From assembly GCA_947479935.1 (NCBI GenBank), contig CANKBG010000026.1, positions 1 through 36,187 on the forward strand: a DNA stretch of 36,187 nucleotides, in the 5' to 3' direction. The notes under the pieces were generated by a model. It searched no databases. It saw only the letters and a list, made by a program, of their open reading frames with translations, and was not told the DNA's origin. Shown in pieces: positions 33,461 to 36,187 of the stretch. The stretch comes from Comamonadaceae bacterium (lineage in GTDB: Bacteria > Pseudomonadota > Gammaproteobacteria > Burkholderiales > Burkholderiaceae_C). A program made the translations under genes and the position numbers. Every line of letters begins with the position of its first letter. Position 1 is the stretch's first letter.

Positions 33461-33487
33461 GGCGCCTTGATGGCGCCCTCTTTTTTT
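33461..33487 (+). terminator. Second hairpin with T-tract directly before thrS
   Basis: GGCGCC (33461-33466) and GGCGCC (33472-33477) pair around a TTGAT loop. CTC and seven T residues (33481-33487) follow, 10 bases before the thrS ATG. It resembles an intrinsic terminator in the immediate 5' leader of thrS, so it may act as an attenuator or backup terminator. Confidence 0.65.
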
Positions 33488-33497
33488 CAAATCGAAC

Positions 33498-35417
33498 ATG
33501 GTTCAGATCACACTTCCAGACGGTTCATTGCGTGAATTTCCCGGTCCCGTCACCGTGGCCGAGGTTGCCGCCTCCATTGGCGCTGGCTTGGCCAAAGCGG
33601 CCTTGGCTGGCAAAGTTGATGGCAAAGTGGTGGACACGAGTTTCAGCATTGCCCACAATGCCCAACTCGCCATCATCACCGCCAAGGATGCCGATGGACT
33701 TGAAGTGGTGCGTCACTCCACGGCTCACTTGCTGGCTTATGCCGTGAAAGATTTGTACCCTGATGCACAGGTCACCATTGGCCCTGTCATTGAAAACGGT
33801 TTTTACTATGATTTTTCCTACAGCCGTCCTTTCACGTTAGAAGATTTGGCTGCCATTGAAAAGCGCATGACCGAATTGGCCAACAAAGACGAGCCGGTGC
33901 TTCGCCGTGTGTTGCCTCGTGATGAGGCTGTGGCGTATTTCAAAGGCCTGGGCGAGCACTACAAAGCAGAAATCATTGGCAGCATTCCTTCCAACGAAGA
34001 TGTGAGTTTGTACAAAGAAGGTGCGTTTGAAGATTTATGCCGCGGCCCTCACGTGCCCAGTACAGGCAAGCTCAAGCACTTCAAACTCATGAAACTGGCT
34101 GGCGCTTATTGGCGCGGCGACAGCAAAAACGAAATGCTGCAACGCATTTACGGCACGGCTTGGACCAGCAAAGAAGATTTGCAAAACCACCTCACCCAAT
34201 TGGAAGAGGCTGAAAAGCGCGATCACCGCAAGTTAGGTCGTGAACTCGATTTGTTTCACATTGATGAACACGCACCAGGCTTGGTTTTCTGGCATCCCAA
34301 GGGTTGGACTGTTTGGCAAAAGGTGGAGCAGTACATGCGCGCTGTTTACCAAGACAACGGCTACCAAGAAGTGAAGGGGCCGCAGATCATTGACAAATCT
34401 TTGTGGGAAAAAACAGGCCACTGGGACAAGTACCGCGACAACATGTTCACCACTGAGTCAGAGAAGCGTGATTACGCTTTGAAGCCCATGAACTGCCCCG
34501 GCCACATTTTGATCTTCAAGCAGGGCATGAAGAGCTATCGTGATTTGCCGCTGCGCTACGGTGAGTTTGGTCAGTGTCATCGCAACGAGCCCACAGGTGG
34601 CTTGCACGGCATCATGCGCGTGCGCGGCTTCACCCAAGACGATGGCCACATTTTTTGTACCGAAGACCAAATCCTGCCTGAGAGCGTCAACTTCACCACG
34701 CTATTGCAAAAAGTTTACAAAGACTTTGGCTTTACCGACATCATTTTCAAAGTGGCCACGCGTCCCGTTCAGCGCATTGGCTCGGATGAAATTTGGGACA
34801 AGGCCGAACATGCGCTGATGGAAAGTTTGCGCGCTTCCAACTGCGAATTTGAAATCTCTCCAGGCGATGGTGCTTTTTATGGGCCCAAAATTGAGTACAC
34901 CCTGAAAGACGCCATTGGCCGTCAGTGGCAGTGCGGCACCATTCAGGTCGACTTTTCTATGGCGGAGCGCCTTGATGCCGAATATGTAGGGGAGGACGGG
35001 GGTCGTCATCGACCCGTCATGTTGCACCGTGCCATTGTGGGCAGCATGGAGCGATTCATTGGAATTTTGATCGAACAGCACTCCGGCGCCTTGCCTGTTT
35101 GGCTGGCGCCTGTCCAGGTGATTGTGTGCAACATTACCGATTCTCAGGCCGATTACTGTCGCGAAATTGCCCAAAAAATGCAAAAACTAGCGGGAAATCA
35201 AGGCCTTAGGGTCGATTTAGACCTCCGAAACGAGAAAATCACGTATAAAATACGCGAGCATTCATTGCAAAAGCCGCCTTATATCCTTGTCGCTGGCGAC
35301 AAAGAAAAGGCTGCAAGTACTGTCGCGGTACGCGCCCGAGGTAACAAAGACCTCGGTGTCATGTCAGTTGATGCGTTCATTGAACTCATCCAATCAGACA
35401 TTGAATCTAAAGTTTGA
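33498..35417 (+). CDS. thrS: Threonyl-tRNA synthetase
   Basis: A 639-residue class II synthetase charging tRNA-Thr. Residues 1-~60 are a TGS domain ([20 protein letters not shown]). The editing domain (~62-225) has [16 protein letters not shown] and a second site [14 protein letters not shown]. The catalytic core has the zinc ligands C333 (MNCPGH), H384 (DDGHIF) and H510 (LHRAIVGS), motif 2 [15 protein letters not shown], and motif 3 [15 protein letters not shown]. The last ~100 residues form the anticodon-binding domain ([14 protein letters not shown]). ATG 33498 has no Shine-Dalgarno sequence and follows a T-tract closely. E. coli ThrS represses its own translation through a leader mimicking tRNA-Thr; whether that applies here is open. 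infC follows, as in many bacteria. Confidence 0.98.
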   Translation: MVQITLPDGSLREFPGPVTVAEVAASIGAGLAKAALAGKVDGKVVDTSFSIAHNAQLAIITAKDADGLEVVRHSTAHLLAYAVKDLYPDAQVTIGPVIENGFYYDFSYSRPFTLEDLAAIEKRMTELANKDEPVLRRVLPRDEAVAYFKGLGEHYKAEIIGSIPSNEDVSLYKEGAFEDLCRGPHVPSTGKLKHFKLMKLAGAYWRGDSKNEMLQRIYGTAWTSKEDLQNHLTQLEEAEKRDHRKLGRELDLFHIDEHAPGLVFWHPKGWTVWQKVEQYMRAVYQDNGYQEVKGPQIIDKSLWEKTGHWDKYRDNMFTTESEKRDYALKPMNCPGHILIFKQGMKSYRDLPLRYGEFGQCHRNEPTGGLHGIMRVRGFTQDDGHIFCTEDQILPESVNFTTLLQKVYKDFGFTDIIFKVATRPVQRIGSDEIWDKAEHALMESLRASNCEFEISPGDGAFYGPKIEYTLKDAIGRQWQCGTIQVDFSMAERLDAEYVGEDGGRHRPVMLHRAIVGSMERFIGILIEQHSGALPVWLAPVQVIVCNITDSQADYCREIAQKMQKLAGNQGLRVDLDLRNEKITYKIREHSLQKPPYILVAGDKEKAASTVAVRARGNKDLGVMSVDAFIELIQSDIESKV

Positions 35418-35500
35418 AGATATTTTCCGATTGCTTTAGCTTGACGCATGCTCGTCGGTTTGGGCTGCCTTGTGCAGTTATTTTTTAAAGGATTTGAACC

Positions 35501-36097
35501 ATCGCTACCACTGAATTTCGTGACCGCCGTCAGCGCGAAGAGCGTAAGCATCGCCTGAATCGTGAAATCACTTTCCCTGAAGTCCGTTTGTCCGGAACTG
35601 AGAACGAACCCCTCGGAATCGTTTCTTTGGCAGATGCCTTGCGCATGGCGGGAGAGTTAGATGTTGATCTGGTTGAAATTGCAGCCACCGCAACACCTCC
35701 GGTTTGCCGATTAATGGACTACGGCAAGTTCAAATACCAAGAACAAAAACGTGCTGCCGAAGCCAAAGCCAAGCAGACGGTCATTGAGATCAAGGAAATT
35801 AAATTCCGTCCTGGTACCGATGACGGTGACTACAACATCAAGATGCGCAACATCCGCCGATTTTTGGGCGATGGTGACAAGTGCAAAGTGACCTTGCGAT
35901 TCCGCGGTCGCGAAATTACCCACCAAGAGTTGGGCATGGCACTGTTGCAGCGTATTCGAGATGACTTGGGTGATCTGATTGTCGTTGAGCAGTTTCCAAA
36001 GTTGGAAGGCCGCCAAATGATCATGATGATTGCGCCAGGTCGCAAGAAACCGGCTGGTAAAACAGCCAACGAAGCTGTTACGGCAGCTTCGGAGTAA
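35501..36097 (+). CDS. infC: Translation initiation factor IF-3, starting at AUC
   Basis: A 198-residue factor that binds the 30S subunit, prevents premature 50S joining and checks the start codon. The N-terminal domain reads [22 protein letters not shown] then [17 protein letters not shown], the linker [19 protein letters not shown], and the C-terminal domain [37 protein letters not shown] and [16 protein letters not shown] start at TTG 35588 would delete about 29 conserved residues. The full N-terminus is in frame from ATC 35501, which is 8 bases after AAAGGA (35487-35492). E. coli infC uses AUU and is repressed by its own product; AUC serves the same logic. The gap to thrS is 83 bases. Confidence 0.95.
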   Translation: MATTEFRDRRQREERKHRLNREITFPEVRLSGTENEPLGIVSLADALRMAGELDVDLVEIAATATPPVCRLMDYGKFKYQEQKRAAEAKAKQTVIEIKEIKFRPGTDDGDYNIKMRNIRRFLGDGDKCKVTLRFRGREITHQELGMALLQRIRDDLGDLIVVEQFPKLEGRQMIMMIAPGRKKPAGKTANEAVTAASE

Positions 36098-36187
36098 AAC
36101 AGCAACGCACTCAGGTGTTTTGCTGATTAAAAGTGTCTCGGGGCCAACAAGGCTGCAAGGAGTTTGCAGACGCCTCACGAGCACAAA
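36098..36187 (+). promoter_or_regulatory. Leader region downstream of infC, probably 5' of rpmI (outside window)
   Basis: Two hairpins are visible. The first pairs CAGCAA (36100-36105) with TTGCTG (36119-36124), with inner CAC/GTG. The second pairs CTGCAA (36153-36158) with TTGCAG (36164-36169). No long T-tract follows either. In related genomes rpmI and rplT follow infC and their mRNA leader is bound by L20; that is inference here because the genes are beyond the edge. Confidence 0.4.

Noticed and set aside
35464..35486. Terminator between thrS and infC (CTGC/GCAG with T-rich tract)
   Set aside because: The stem is only four pairs; thrS and infC are usually co-transcribed.
1..36187. Mobile elements, phage genes, tRNA genes, toxin-antitoxin or defence systems
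   Set aside because: No transposase, integrase, inverted terminal repeats, cloverleaf or defence-type protein was seen; all genes fit core metabolism or translation.

Overview
The window is a stretch of core chromosome from a betaproteobacterium, most likely a Burkholderiales/Comamonadaceae member (Limnohabitans-, Polaromonas- or Rhodoferax-like). I infer this from protein sequence recognition, from the VC_2705-type sodium:solute symporter, the Lys/Ala/Pro-tailed SWIB protein, PriB between rpsF and rpsR, and gene orders typical of that group (carB-greA, yhbY/rlmE-ftsH-folP-glmM, alaA-hom-thrC-glp-moaD-moaE, thrS-infC). Base composition is moderate, with many TTG leucine codons. I see no insertion sequence, prophage, CRISPR array, tRNA or rRNA. 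Almost the whole window is coding.

Layout. 1-2103: the 3' end of carB (pyrimidine/arginine synthesis) and greA. 2113-3393, minus strand: a putative glycosyltransferase and a YhbY RNA-binding protein. 3425-8406: rlmE, ftsH, folP, glmM, a conserved ribosome/membrane-quality/folate/cell-wall cluster. 8444-13928: ppsR divergent from ppsA, with a translationally overlapping sodium:solute symporter, a gluconeogenesis/organic-acid block. 13938-17079: rpsF-priB-rpsR-rplI behind a candidate S6:S18 leader, a strong terminator, then dnaB with two DnaA boxes in its promoter region. 17108-19876, minus strand: PIN-PhoH ATPase, Bcp peroxiredoxin and a Mth938-domain protein. 19957-26009: alaA, hom, thrC, glp/moeA, moaD and moaE, tightly packed or overlapping. 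26019-31104: a hypothetical protein (minus), clpB behind a sigma-32-like promoter, and a ThDP-dependent acetolactate-synthase-like enzyme whose start lies in a hairpin. 31175-31606, minus strand: histone-H1-like/SWIB protein. 31607-32061: the only long non-coding stretch, very AT-rich with two pairs of phased repeats in front of aceA. 32062-36097: aceA, thrS, and infC with an AUC start codon. The last 90 bases look like the rpmI leader.

The coding content is conventional. I did not find a convincing undescribed multi-gene system. The more interesting material is regulatory: phased DnaA boxes before dnaB, the repeat-rich aceA upstream region, a perfect 10-bp hairpin at the predicted 5' end of the SWIB mRNA, stacked hairpins before thrS, a start-codon-sequestering hairpin, a candidate S6:S18 attenuator, the AUC start of infC and a displaced start for priB. 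All functional statements rest on reading the sequence and on family knowledge. No searches were run.
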